Assembly (NCBI GenBank): GCA_003526375.1
Contig: DPDG01000084.1
Coordinates: 1-64,000 of the forward strand
Direction: 5' to 3'
Length of the DNA stretch: 64,000 nucleotides
Source of the DNA: Lentisphaeria bacterium
GTDB taxonomy: Bacteria > Verrucomicrobiota > Lentisphaeria > Victivallales > UBA1829
Position numbers and translations under genes: made by a program. Below, in pieces: positions 1-7,463 of the stretch (position 1 is its first letter; every line of letters starts with the position of its first letter). The notes beneath the pieces are model-generated. The model worked only from the letters and a program-made list of their open reading frames with translations. It had not been told where the DNA came from and made no database searches.

Positions 1-719
1 CCACAAATTCTGGTGAAGAGGCGAAAATTTTTACCCTCATAGAGCTCCTCATCGTGGTTGCAGTCATTGCGATTCTTGCGGCGATGCTTCTTCCGGCATT
101 GAACAGCGCCAGAGAAAAGGCAAGAGGCATTTCCTGTCTCAACAACCATAATACCATTGGCAAGGCAGTGCAGATGTACGTTTCTGATAATCAGGATTAT
201 TTTTTCCCATACAGCCATTGGACCGGAGGTGTTTCGGGAAGTGGTTCCCAGATCATCTGGTGGAATCGGAAAAGCGGTTTCATCAATGAGTATCTTCAGG
301 TAAAAGAGCCTGATACTAACGTGGGATACATTCTCGGACGTGACAGCGAAAGTTACGGATATGACAGACGCTCCCGGTTTGCCTGTCCGTCCCAGGAGGC
401 GCGCGTCGATCAGACTTTTACGATCAACTATTTTTACGGACTTGATTCCGTTCTGGTCACGAAAATCACACGCTATCGACACCCCTCCCGGACGCTGAGG
501 ACTTCGGATTATCAGGATACGCAAACTGTCGGCGGCTACAATTATGCGGAGAAAGTGCCCGGTTCCTTCCGGCATAAAGGTTTTGCCAATGTTTCTTTTG
601 CCGACGGGCATACCGGAACCCTTGCGCGGACTTATGTTCTGGCAAGGTCGAATGCGTATCATATACTGTTTCATCCGACCGGTATTTTTCCGGATACGGG
701 GCAATTCAACGACTGGTGA
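1..719 (+). CDS. Pseudopilin-type secreted protein, 5' end outside window
   Basis: The reading frame is open from base 3 and encodes the type IV prepilin/pseudopilin N-terminal signature [20 protein letters not shown], with the conserved Glu five residues into the mature helix. The start codon and leader lie upstream of the window; the GTG at 54 is inside the hydrophobic helix and is not the real start. The rest is a globular domain of about 200 residues with the SCLNN and late FADGH elements typical of the abundant DUF1559-like pseudopilins of Planctomycetota and Lentisphaerota. It is expected to be exported, cleaved by a prepilin peptidase and placed in a type II secretion-like pseudopilus or on the surface. 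It is followed by two secreted-protein genes on the same strand, and a second pseudopilin near 14 kb also sits beside glycan enzymes. Confidence 0.85.
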   Translation, partial: TNSGEEAKIFTLIELLIVVAVIAILAAMLLPALNSAREKARGISCLNNHNTIGKAVQMYVSDNQDYFFPYSHWTGGVSGSGSQIIWWNRKSGFINEYLQVKEPDTNVGYILGRDSESYGYDRRSRFACPSQEARVDQTFTINYFYGLDSVLVTKITRYRHPSRTLRTSDYQDTQTVGGYNYAEKVPGSFRHKGFANVSFADGHTGTLARTYVLARSNAYHILFHPTGIFPDTGQFNDW

Positions 720-764
720 CAAATCCGGTCATTTCATTATAAAACTACAGAAAAAGGAGATGGC

Positions 765-1295
765 ATGAAAAAAATCGGGCTCATTACTGCAGTACTGCTG
801 GCTTCGCTGGCTCTTTCCGCGAGAGAGGTGGACATTAACGGCGATTTTCAAAAGGTCACAAAATGGAAGACCGCCGACGGATGGTTCAACACGGATTCAA
901 ATGGCAGGGCGGAGATCATAAAGGAAGGAGAGCGGAACTCAATCCGGATTACGTTAAAGGAGAATGCGGAGTATGATACGTACCGCCGGCTGGCAAGTGT
1001 CCCGGTGAAGGCGGATGATCTGGTGACAATCCGCATGACTGCTTCAGGAAAGGGATTTCTCGGCTGCGGCGTTGCCTGGACAAAGAAAGGCGCCTACACG
1101 GAAAATGACCAGAAACGGTACCGGTTGACTTCCGAGCCGAAAGAATATGTTTTTACCGGAAAACTTGGTGAGCGCAGTAAAAAAGGCATGGACGGTTTTA
1201 CTGTAACAGCAGTTTTGACGCCGGAAAAGCCGGGAGACGGCGGCTGGGTTCTCAAGATCGATTCGGTTAAACTGGATGTCGTTCCTGCAAAGTAA
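765..1295 (+). CDS. Small exported protein, possibly a carbohydrate-binding-like fold
   Basis: 176 residues with a clear signal peptide (MKKIGLITAVLLASLALSA) and a good ribosome binding site (AAAAAGGAGA, 6 bases before the ATG). The mature part starts VDINGDFQKVTKWKT and has the alternating pattern of a beta-sandwich, much like the C-terminal module of the protein encoded next (near 3720-4180), so a carbohydrate-binding type jelly roll is plausible. No catalytic motif is visible. It lies between a pseudopilin and a DUF4838 protein and is probably co-transcribed with both. The fold is inference; export is well supported. Confidence 0.75.
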   Translation: MKKIGLITAVLLASLALSAREVDINGDFQKVTKWKTADGWFNTDSNGRAEIIKEGERNSIRITLKENAEYDTYRRLASVPVKADDLVTIRMTASGKGFLGCGVAWTKKGAYTENDQKRYRLTSEPKEYVFTGKLGERSKKGMDGFTVTAVLTPEKPGDGGWVLKIDSVKLDVVPAK

Positions 1296-1308
1296 CTGGA
1301 GTTTTTCC

Positions 1309-4188
1309 ATGAAAACAATCTTTGCGATCTTATTGGGGATGCTGGCTTACGGCATTTATGCAGGAGGACTTCCGCGTATTAATGAAACAGGAGGGCAGGC
1401 GGAAAATATTGCCGCATTTGAAATTGTTGTTCCGGAGAAAATTCCGCTTCTGAAGTTTGCCGCAGGAGAATTACAGACTTATCTGGAAAAAGTGACCGGC
1501 TCGAAGATACCGGTTGTTGCAGAACAGACCGGAAAGGCTTTTGCCGTTGTTCTGGGGGACAATGCCGCGGCAAAGGCTGCGGGGCTGAATGTGGAAGAAC
1601 TTGCGGACGAGGGATATTTCATCGTCCGGAAAGAAAATGCCATCTATATTCTCGGCAGGGACGATCCGGCGAAGTCCCCGGAACAGAATCCGTGGAGCCA
1701 TTGTTACCGGCGGGGCACGCTTTCCGGAGTCTATGATTTCCTTGAACGGTTTGCCGGGGTCCGTTTTTTCTTTCCCGGAGAGATTGGGACGGTTGCCGTC
1801 AGAAAAGGGGTTGTGACTCTGCCGCAGAAGATTCATATTGTGGAACGTCCTGATTATATTGCCCGCAAATACATTTCTCCGAATGGTATCTGGTATGAAG
1901 AAAATGACTTGTACAACGGTGTGCGGGGATATGGCATGAATTATGTCCGTCTGCGCATGGAGGAGCAGTCCATTTCGTTCGCACACGGATTGGGGCACCG
2001 CAGCTATGACAAGCGTTTCGGAGAGACTCACCCGGAATATTTCGCACTCCTTCCCGACGGCAGGCGCTTTATCCGGGAGACGGATTCCGCGACGAGGCAC
2101 GCTCCGCAGCTTTGCCTTACCAGCGGAATCACCGAGGAGATTTATCTGGATGCGAAATCTTATTTCAAGGGGGAGAGCGCCGATGTCCGGCAGGCATACT
2201 GTTCTTATGGAAAATGGTGGCTTCACGGAAATGGTCTTCCGAGAAAATACTATTCCGTCATGCCGCATGACTGGCTCTACTGGTGCGGATGCGGAAAATG
2301 CCGGAAGATCGCGGAACCGGGGCGCGACCAGACGCAAAGCCGGCAGCAGGCTGTCAGTGACTTCATCTGGCAGTTCACGGCGGACATTGCGAACCGTCTT
2401 GCTGAAGAAGGAATCAAGGGAACCGTTACCCAGATGGCATACTCTCCGTATGACAGAATACCGAAGTGTGCAATTCCGGGCAATGTGGCGGTCCAGCTTG
2501 CAGTCATGGGGCCCGGAAGACATGATCAGGCATATCATGACGGGCAGATCCGGCGATGGAGTGAAAAGCTCGGCGGGCGCAAGCTCAACGTGTGGGTCTA
2601 TCCGGGAAAACATATGGGGAAAGCCGCTTTTGTTGGAATTCCCGCCATGCTGGCAAGATCTACCGCCGAATATTTCACGAAGCGCGGGAGTCGGCTCAAT
2701 GGCGTGTATTATGAATCGGAAACCGATTATTTCATCTTCAATTACCTGAACTATTATGTTTTGTCCAAAGTGACATGGAATTCGGAAACCGATGTGGATG
2801 CTTTGCTGAAAGACCATTACAGAACCATGTTCGGAAGCGCCGCGGAACCGATGCAGGAATTTTTTGAAACGCTGGAAACGCTGTGGACGGAAAGAGTTCT
2901 CGGAAAAATTCGCGAAACCTCGTATGGACCGTCTCCGGAACTTCCGAATATCCGTGACTTCTGGACGAAAATCTATACCCCGGAGCAGTTGGAGCAGTTC
3001 AAGCGGCTTTTTCAACGGGCGGAAAGGCTCGCGGTGAAAGAGCCTGATGCACGGAAACGCATTGTTTTCATGCGTGAAAAAATGCTCGGCCCCATCCTTG
3101 CCGAAGCAGAAAAATACCGGAAGATTCAGCAGTCTTTCGGTTCCTGGGAGTGTTCCATTCCCGGCAGGGTTTATCTGCGCCCTTACAAAGGGGAAATTGC
3201 GGAAGTGAAGACTGTTGTGACTTTGTCCGAGGACAGCAGCCGTTATGTTTTCAGGTATGAGTGTGAAGAACCGGAAATGAGCAGCATCATTGCCGATGCG
3301 AAAACTCCGGATGCGCCGAAACTGTATGCGGATTCCTGTGTGGAACTGTTTCTGAATCCGTCCGGCGACCGCAGAAACTATTTTCATTTTGCCGCCAATG
3401 CAAATGGCGTCCTTTACGATGCGAAGTGTACGTTGACCCCGTCCGGCATTCAGACGGATGTAAACTGGAACAGTGGAGCGCAGGTGCAGGTGACACGTTC
3501 GGAAAAAGCATGGATTGCGGAGTTCCGGGTTCCTAAAAAAATGCTGGGGAAGATCGGAGAGGATGGTTTTCCCGTGAATTTTGCCCGCCATCGGGCTCTC
3601 GCAAATAAAAAATCCGAGATTTATTATCAGTGGAGTCCGGCTCCGGGCAGAAGTTTCCACGCCGTTGAGGATTTCGGCGTCATGAGGCGTGCCGGAACTC
3701 AGAGACGCAACCTGATTCCTGACGGCGGGTTCGATGTGGTGAAGCAGTCATCCCGCTTCGGTTCCTGGAGCTTATGGACATCGAACAAAAGTGGAAATGA
3801 CAAGGCGGAACTGGATGACAGGATTTTCATCACAGACGGGAAAAGCATTCATTTTGCAAATGTGACAGGCGGGAAAATGAATGTCGTCAACTGGATTGGC
3901 GGCATAAAACCGAATACAAAATACCGCTTTTCATGTTTTATCAGAACCCGGGGGCTCAGATTGTCCGGAGATTCCAATCTGGGAGCGGGCGTTTATATCT
4001 CGGACAATGCCGGGAAGTTCACTGTCCGGGGGTTTGGACGCTATATCGGAACGAACCCGTGGTTCCGCGAGTGCGTGGATTTTACCACACCCCCGGAAAC
4101 CGGCGGCAGAGTTGCCGTCGGACTTTGGATATGGGATGCCGCCGGAGAAGCATGGTTCGATGATGTAAGGCTGGAGGAACAGCCGTAA
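1309..4188 (+). CDS. Secreted DUF4838 family glycoside-hydrolase-like protein
   Basis: 959 residues from the ATG at 1309, chosen because it gives a signal peptide (MKTIFAILLGMLAYGIYAGG); an in-frame codon at 1276 would put extra residues before it. Order of parts: N-terminal alpha-glucuronidase-like domain (about 30-150, with FAAGELQTYLEKVTG); a central DUF4838 domain (about 190-520) with GYGMNYVRLRM, HPEYFALLPDGRR and a CGCGKC cluster; a CBM9-like beta-sandwich (about 620-780); and a C-terminal sandwich (about 800-955) resembling a carbohydrate-binding module. DUF4838 proteins are common in polysaccharide loci of Lentisphaerota and Bacteroidota; the substrate is unknown. It is the last gene of the pseudopilin-led group and is followed by a terminator hairpin. 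Confidence 0.85.
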   Translation: MKTIFAILLGMLAYGIYAGGLPRINETGGQAENIAAFEIVVPEKIPLLKFAAGELQTYLEKVTGSKIPVVAEQTGKAFAVVLGDNAAAKAAGLNVEELADEGYFIVRKENAIYILGRDDPAKSPEQNPWSHCYRRGTLSGVYDFLERFAGVRFFFPGEIGTVAVRKGVVTLPQKIHIVERPDYIARKYISPNGIWYEENDLYNGVRGYGMNYVRLRMEEQSISFAHGLGHRSYDKRFGETHPEYFALLPDGRRFIRETDSATRHAPQLCLTSGITEEIYLDAKSYFKGESADVRQAYCSYGKWWLHGNGLPRKYYSVMPHDWLYWCGCGKCRKIAEPGRDQTQSRQQAVSDFIWQFTADIANRLAEEGIKGTVTQMAYSPYDRIPKCAIPGNVAVQLAVMGPGRHDQAYHDGQIRRWSEKLGGRKLNVWVYPGKHMGKAAFVGIPAMLARSTAEYFTKRGSRLNGVYYESETDYFIFNYLNYYVLSKVTWNSETDVDALLKDHYRTMFGSAAEPMQEFFETLETLWTERVLGKIRETSYGPSPELPNIRDFWTKIYTPEQLEQFKRLFQRAERLAVKEPDARKRIVFMREKMLGPILAEAEKYRKIQQSFGSWECSIPGRVYLRPYKGEIAEVKTVVTLSEDSSRYVFRYECEEPEMSSIIADAKTPDAPKLYADSCVELFLNPSGDRRNYFHFAANANGVLYDAKCTLTPSGIQTDVNWNSGAQVQVTRSEKAWIAEFRVPKKMLGKIGEDGFPVNFARHRALANKKSEIYYQWSPAPGRSFHAVEDFGVMRRAGTQRRNLIPDGGFDVVKQSSRFGSWSLWTSNKSGNDKAELDDRIFITDGKSIHFANVTGGKMNVVNWIGGIKPNTKYRFSCFIRTRGLRLSGDSNLGAGVYISDNAGKFTVRGFGRYIGTNPWFRECVDFTTPPETGGRVAVGLWIWDAAGEAWFDDVRLEEQP

Positions 4189-4199
4189 AACTGTGGCAG

Positions 4200-4231
4200 C
4201 CGGGAGCATCCTCCCGGTTCTCCTATTTTTT
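4200..4231 (+). terminator. Rho-independent terminator after the DUF4838 gene
   Basis: A perfect 7-bp stem (CCGGGAG/CTCCCGG) with a CATC loop is followed by a T-rich run. It lies 11 bases after the DUF4838 stop and overlaps the 3' end of the convergent minus-strand gene ending at 4223. Confidence 0.8.
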
Positions 4232-4522
4232 CCCGTTCAAGGTTTTGCCTAACTTGACCACAAGGGCGCGGTAAGCGGAAATCGCCTTGATGTAACAGAG
4301 CTTTTCCACAAGAGTCAGAATGACATAAATGACTCCGATCATTGCCACGGCAATGTAGTTCTTCACGACAATCGCGGCAACAATGAAAAGCGCAAGAAAC
4401 AGAATGGCGACGATTACCGCCGCCTGTTTCTGGCGTCCTGCAAGCGAAGAATCGCCGCTGCGGAGCATGAGACGCTCCTCCAGCGGAGTGAATTCCATTT
4501 CTTCCATCGGATTCTTATTCAA
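4223..4522 (-). CDS. Small two-helix membrane protein of unknown function
   Basis: 99 residues. A charged N-terminus of about 33 residues is followed by two hydrophobic segments (about 35-53, AAVIVAILFLALFIVAAIV, and about 56-72) and a basic C-terminus. No family is recognised. Its start overlaps the end of queD by 8 bases, so it is probably translated from the queD message. Confidence 0.6.
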   Translation of the reverse strand: MNKNPMEEMEFTPLEERLMLRSGDSSLAGRQKQAAVIVAILFLALFIVAAIVVKNYIAVAMIGVIYVILTLVEKLCYIKAISAYRALVVKLGKTLNGKK

Positions 4523-4883
4523 AATAGGTGGCTCCTGAACTGGCGGATTCGCAAACTCTCACTTTGGAGACTTTGACGGTTTCCGTATTGATTTTTGCGG
4601 AGAGTGTTTTGTAGATATACATGGCGATATTTTCGCTGGTCGGATTCTTTGTCCTGAATTCTTCATGCTCATTCAGGAATTTGTGGTCGAGCCCGGCAAG
4701 AATCACATCCAGTTCTTTCTTGAGAACCTTGAAATCCAGTGCAATCCCGACCTCGTCCAAATGTTCCGAACGGATGAATACCTCCACCGTCCAGTTGTGC
4801 CCGTGAAGATTCGAGCAGTCGCCGTTATATCCTTTCAACTGATGCGCCGCAGAAAATTCCCGGCGGATGTCCAATTCAAACAT
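4515..4883 (-). CDS. queD: 6-carboxy-5,6,7,8-tetrahydropterin synthase (QueD)
   Basis: 122 residues, the usual length for QueD/PTPS-like enzymes. It converts 7,8-dihydroneopterin triphosphate to 6-carboxytetrahydropterin in queuosine and 7-deazapurine synthesis. Visible motifs: FSAAHQL and NLHGHNW supply the zinc-binding histidines, with the catalytic Cys in GDCSNLHGH; LDHKFLN and PTSENIA are conserved; the C-terminal RVCESASSGATYF carries the pterin-anchoring Glu. An AAGGAA ribosome binding site precedes the ATG. Other queuosine genes are not in the window. It lies downstream of pdxA on the same strand. Confidence 0.93.
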   Translation of the reverse strand: MFELDIRREFSAAHQLKGYNGDCSNLHGHNWTVEVFIRSEHLDEVGIALDFKVLKKELDVILAGLDHKFLNEHEEFRTKNPTSENIAMYIYKTLSAKINTETVKVSKVRVCESASSGATYFE

Positions 4884-4936
4884 GATGCTGTTCCTTTTTC
4901 TGTTTGTTTTCCATAACTCTGCGGCATTGGCGGATG

Positions 4937-5905
4937 TTACTGCCGTTCCAGGCGTGCGCGTGCCCGTTTGAGTGCGATCTGAAACGCGGCGGCGAAACTG
5001 CCGGTATCGGCGATGCCTTTCCCGGCGATTTCAAACGCGGTGCCGTGATCCACGCTTGTGCGGATGACCGGCAGTCCGAGCGTCGAGTTTACGCCGCGAT
5101 CAAACGCAAGCATTTTGAATGGAATGTGTCCCTGATCGTGATACATCGAAATGATTCCGTCGAAACGGTCCAGAGTGCTTTTGATGAAAAGTGTGTCAGG
5201 GGGGAACGGGCCTTCCACCTTCATACCCATTTCCTGCATGTGCATTACGGCCGGTTTTGTCACCAGCTCGTCTTCCGTCCCCATGTTTCCATTCTCGCCT
5301 GCATGCGGATTGATCGCGGCGATCCCGATTTTCGGTTCAGTGATTCCTTCGGCACGGATTGCGTTTTCCAGAAGGCGCGTCGTTTTGATGATCCGTTCCC
5401 GTGTGGCGAACTTCGGAACGTCTTTCAGCGCGATATGAGTCGTGACAAACGCAACGCGCAGGTTTCCGGCGGACTGCATCATGGCGAAATCGTCCGTTCC
5501 GCAGATTCCGGCGATCAGCTCCGTGTGTCCGGTGAAAGGTATTCCCGCCAGATTGACTGCCGCCTTGTTGACCGGCGCCGTTACAACGGCATCGACTTTT
5601 TCCGCCAGTGCGTCCCGGGCTGCCGCGCAGACCGCTTCGTATGCTTCTCTGCCGCATTGCGCGGAGAGTTCCCCGAAATGAAAACCGCCGGTTTTCATTG
5701 ATCCTGTCGCCCTGACCGGATACCGGAAATCCTGTCCGGGCAGGAAACGCTTTGCCGCGTCCTCAATAACCTCCGGGCATCCGTACACAACGATATCCGC
5801 CCCGTCCTGAAACTCCGGATGCGCGGCAAGCATACGTACAATGATTTCGGGACCGATTCCCGCAGGGTCCCCCATTGTCAGTGCGATCAGAGGTTTTCGT
5901 TCCAT
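4937..5905 (-). CDS. pdxA: 4-hydroxythreonine-4-phosphate dehydrogenase (PdxA)
   Basis: 322 residues, normal family length. PdxA oxidises 4-phosphooxy-L-threonine in pyridoxal phosphate synthesis by the DXP-dependent route. The family signature ALTMGDPAGIGPEI is at the N-terminus. The metal-binding histidines are in FTGHTELI, SMYHDQGHIPFK and TSVDHGTAFEIAG. It precedes queD by about 50 bases on the same strand. The supplied cofactor is needed by glycogen phosphorylase and the cysteine desulfurase elsewhere in the window, but there is no operon link. Confidence 0.95.
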   Translation of the reverse strand: MERKPLIALTMGDPAGIGPEIIVRMLAAHPEFQDGADIVVYGCPEVIEDAAKRFLPGQDFRYPVRATGSMKTGGFHFGELSAQCGREAYEAVCAAARDALAEKVDAVVTAPVNKAAVNLAGIPFTGHTELIAGICGTDDFAMMQSAGNLRVAFVTTHIALKDVPKFATRERIIKTTRLLENAIRAEGITEPKIGIAAINPHAGENGNMGTEDELVTKPAVMHMQEMGMKVEGPFPPDTLFIKSTLDRFDGIISMYHDQGHIPFKMLAFDRGVNSTLGLPVIRTSVDHGTAFEIAGKGIADTGSFAAAFQIALKRARARLERQ

Positions 5906-5989
5906 AATGACTGCAATACATATCCCCTTGCACCGTCCGGAGGGAACCGGACAGTGATCCGTGGATATGCGATATGCTCTTTCAGAATG

Positions 5990-6214
5990 TTATTTGTTCT
6001 TGAGAGCGATGTACTGCGCCTTCTTTTCTTCGAGAAGAAGCCCGACTTTGTCCGTGTCGATCGGAAAATAATTTTTCTCTTTCAGATAGTCGAGAAAATC
6101 GAGCCAGTCCTGATGGTTCCATGTGGCGTTGTGTTTTTTCACAAAGTTCATCGGGATCGGGGACTTCGTGAGTTTCTTGAGGTTGCTTTCAGGTTTGGAG
6201 AGTGCTTTTGCCAT
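5990..6214 (-). CDS. Small basic protein of unknown function
   Basis: 74 residues from the ATG at 6214, preferred over an upstream in-frame start at 6253 because AAAGGGG lies about 8 bases before it. It is Lys-rich, with an N-terminus MAKALSKPESNLKKLTKSPIP and a C-terminal half with the aromatic pattern WNHQDWLDFLDYLKEKNYFPID. No membrane segment or known motif is seen. It stands alone between pdxA and aroE. Confidence 0.55.
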   Translation of the reverse strand: MAKALSKPESNLKKLTKSPIPMNFVKKHNATWNHQDWLDFLDYLKEKNYFPIDTDKVGLLLEEKKAQYIALKNK

Positions 6215-6372
6215 TTTCGTTACCCCTTTCGGATTTGAGTTGTTTAACAACAAGGGACCTTTCTATGTGAAATTTGACTTCATGCATTTGACATTTCCGG
6301 TCAAAATCCCTGTTCATTAATTTACATCCATTCCCGTTTTTTTCAAATCACTGTTTTTTTTGCGCAGAAAGC

Positions 6373-6401
6373 TTGCGTAATTATGAATGTTATGCTAAAA
6401 T
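6373..6401 (+). promoter_or_regulatory. Predicted sigma-70 promoter for aroE
   Basis: TTGCGT, a 17-base spacer and TAAAAT, ending about 48 bases before the aroE ATG. The match to consensus is partial. Confidence 0.5.
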
Positions 6402-6449
6402 GAATGGCAGATCTCTATTTGAAAACCTTATGCGGAATCTATATTTGCC

Positions 6450-7295
6450 ATGTTGAAGAAAAAAATATACGCAGTGATCGGCTGTCCGGTCTCCCACTCT
6501 CTTTCCCCGGTCATGCACAATGCCGCCCTGAAAGCGCTCGGACTCGATGCGGAGTACATCGCGGTGCTGGTTCCAAAAGAGGAACTGGAAGCCTTTACGC
6601 TGGATGCGCGGAAAAACCTTGCCGGCTTTAACATCACCGTGCCTCATAAGAATGCGGTCATTCCTTTTCTGGATGAAATTTCCCGTGACGCAGAACTTTC
6701 CGGCAGCGTCAATACCGTTACCGTGTCGGACGGAAAGCTTTCAGGCGTCAGCACGGACGGCTACGGGCTTGAGGCGGCGCTTGCGGAATCGTTCCGCTAT
6801 GTGATCAGGGACAGCAGCGTCACGTTCATCGGATGCGGCGGCGTGGTCAAGGCTCTGACGTTTCATTTTGCCCTGCACGGAATCAGAAAGATTCATTTGT
6901 TGAACCGTACCCTTGAGACCGCTGAAAAACTGGCTGCAACTTTGAAAGAGGAATTTCCTCTGTTGAGCGTGGAAACCGCTTCCATCTCCGATGACGAGAA
7001 GGTCGGAACGTTTCTGAATGACTCGCGCCTCGCCGTTCAGTGCACCAGCCTCGGACTCAAACCGGAGGATCCGTCTCCGATCCGCCCGGAGCTTCTGCCG
7101 CGGGATATTTTCTTTTACGATACGATCTACAAACGCACGAAGCTGTATGCCTATGCCGAGGAGCACGGCATTCCGGCAGCGAGCGGGCTTTCGATGCTTC
7201 TGCACCAGGGGGCGAAATCGCTTTCGATCTGGACCGGGCTCGAAGCGCCGGTTGAAGTCATGCGCAAGGCGCTTCTCGACGCTGCACGGATTTAA
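6450..7295 (+). CDS. aroE: Shikimate dehydrogenase (AroE)
   Basis: 281 residues. It reduces 3-dehydroshikimate to shikimate with NADPH. The substrate site is visible in IGCPVSHSLSPVMHN; the catalytic Lys is in NITVPHK and its partner Asp in STDGYG. The nucleotide-binding part reads FIGCGGVVKALTFHFA followed by LLNRTLETAEKLA, close to the usual GAGGxxxA and NRT motifs but with GCGGVVKA, a small departure. Monocistronic: its own promoter lies upstream and a terminator follows. Confidence 0.93.
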   Translation: MLKKKIYAVIGCPVSHSLSPVMHNAALKALGLDAEYIAVLVPKEELEAFTLDARKNLAGFNITVPHKNAVIPFLDEISRDAELSGSVNTVTVSDGKLSGVSTDGYGLEAALAESFRYVIRDSSVTFIGCGGVVKALTFHFALHGIRKIHLLNRTLETAEKLAATLKEEFPLLSVETASISDDEKVGTFLNDSRLAVQCTSLGLKPEDPSPIRPELLPRDIFFYDTIYKRTKLYAYAEEHGIPAASGLSMLLHQGAKSLSIWTGLEAPVEVMRKALLDAARI

Positions 7296-7302
7296 CCGCG
7301 GA

Positions 7303-7334
7303 GACGGGGGAATATTCCCCGTCCAGCTCTTTTT
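7303..7334 (+). terminator. Rho-independent terminator after aroE
   Basis: A GC-rich hairpin (GACGGGG...CCCCGTC, closed by an AATATT centre) is followed by CAGCTCTTTTT. Confidence 0.7.
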
Positions 7335-7393
7335 ACAGGGAGGGCGGCAATGATTTCCTGACCTCATCCTGACCCGTTTCCAACTTTTTCTGA

Positions 7394-7422
7394 TTGCAAA
7401 ACGGCACTTTTTGCTGTATAGT
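7394..7422 (+). promoter_or_regulatory. Predicted sigma-70 promoter for glgP
   Basis: TTGCAA, a 17-base spacer and TATAGT, about 40 bases before the glgP ATG. A strong match in spacing. Confidence 0.65.
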
Positions 7423-7463
7423 ATTGTCTTAACGTTCTCAAAATAATCACTGAGGAGAATACT

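Noticed and set aside
1471..3660. 729-codon open frame antisense to the DUF4838 gene
   Set aside because: No start context or protein-like pattern; arises from codon bias of the real gene, which has a signal peptide and clear domains.
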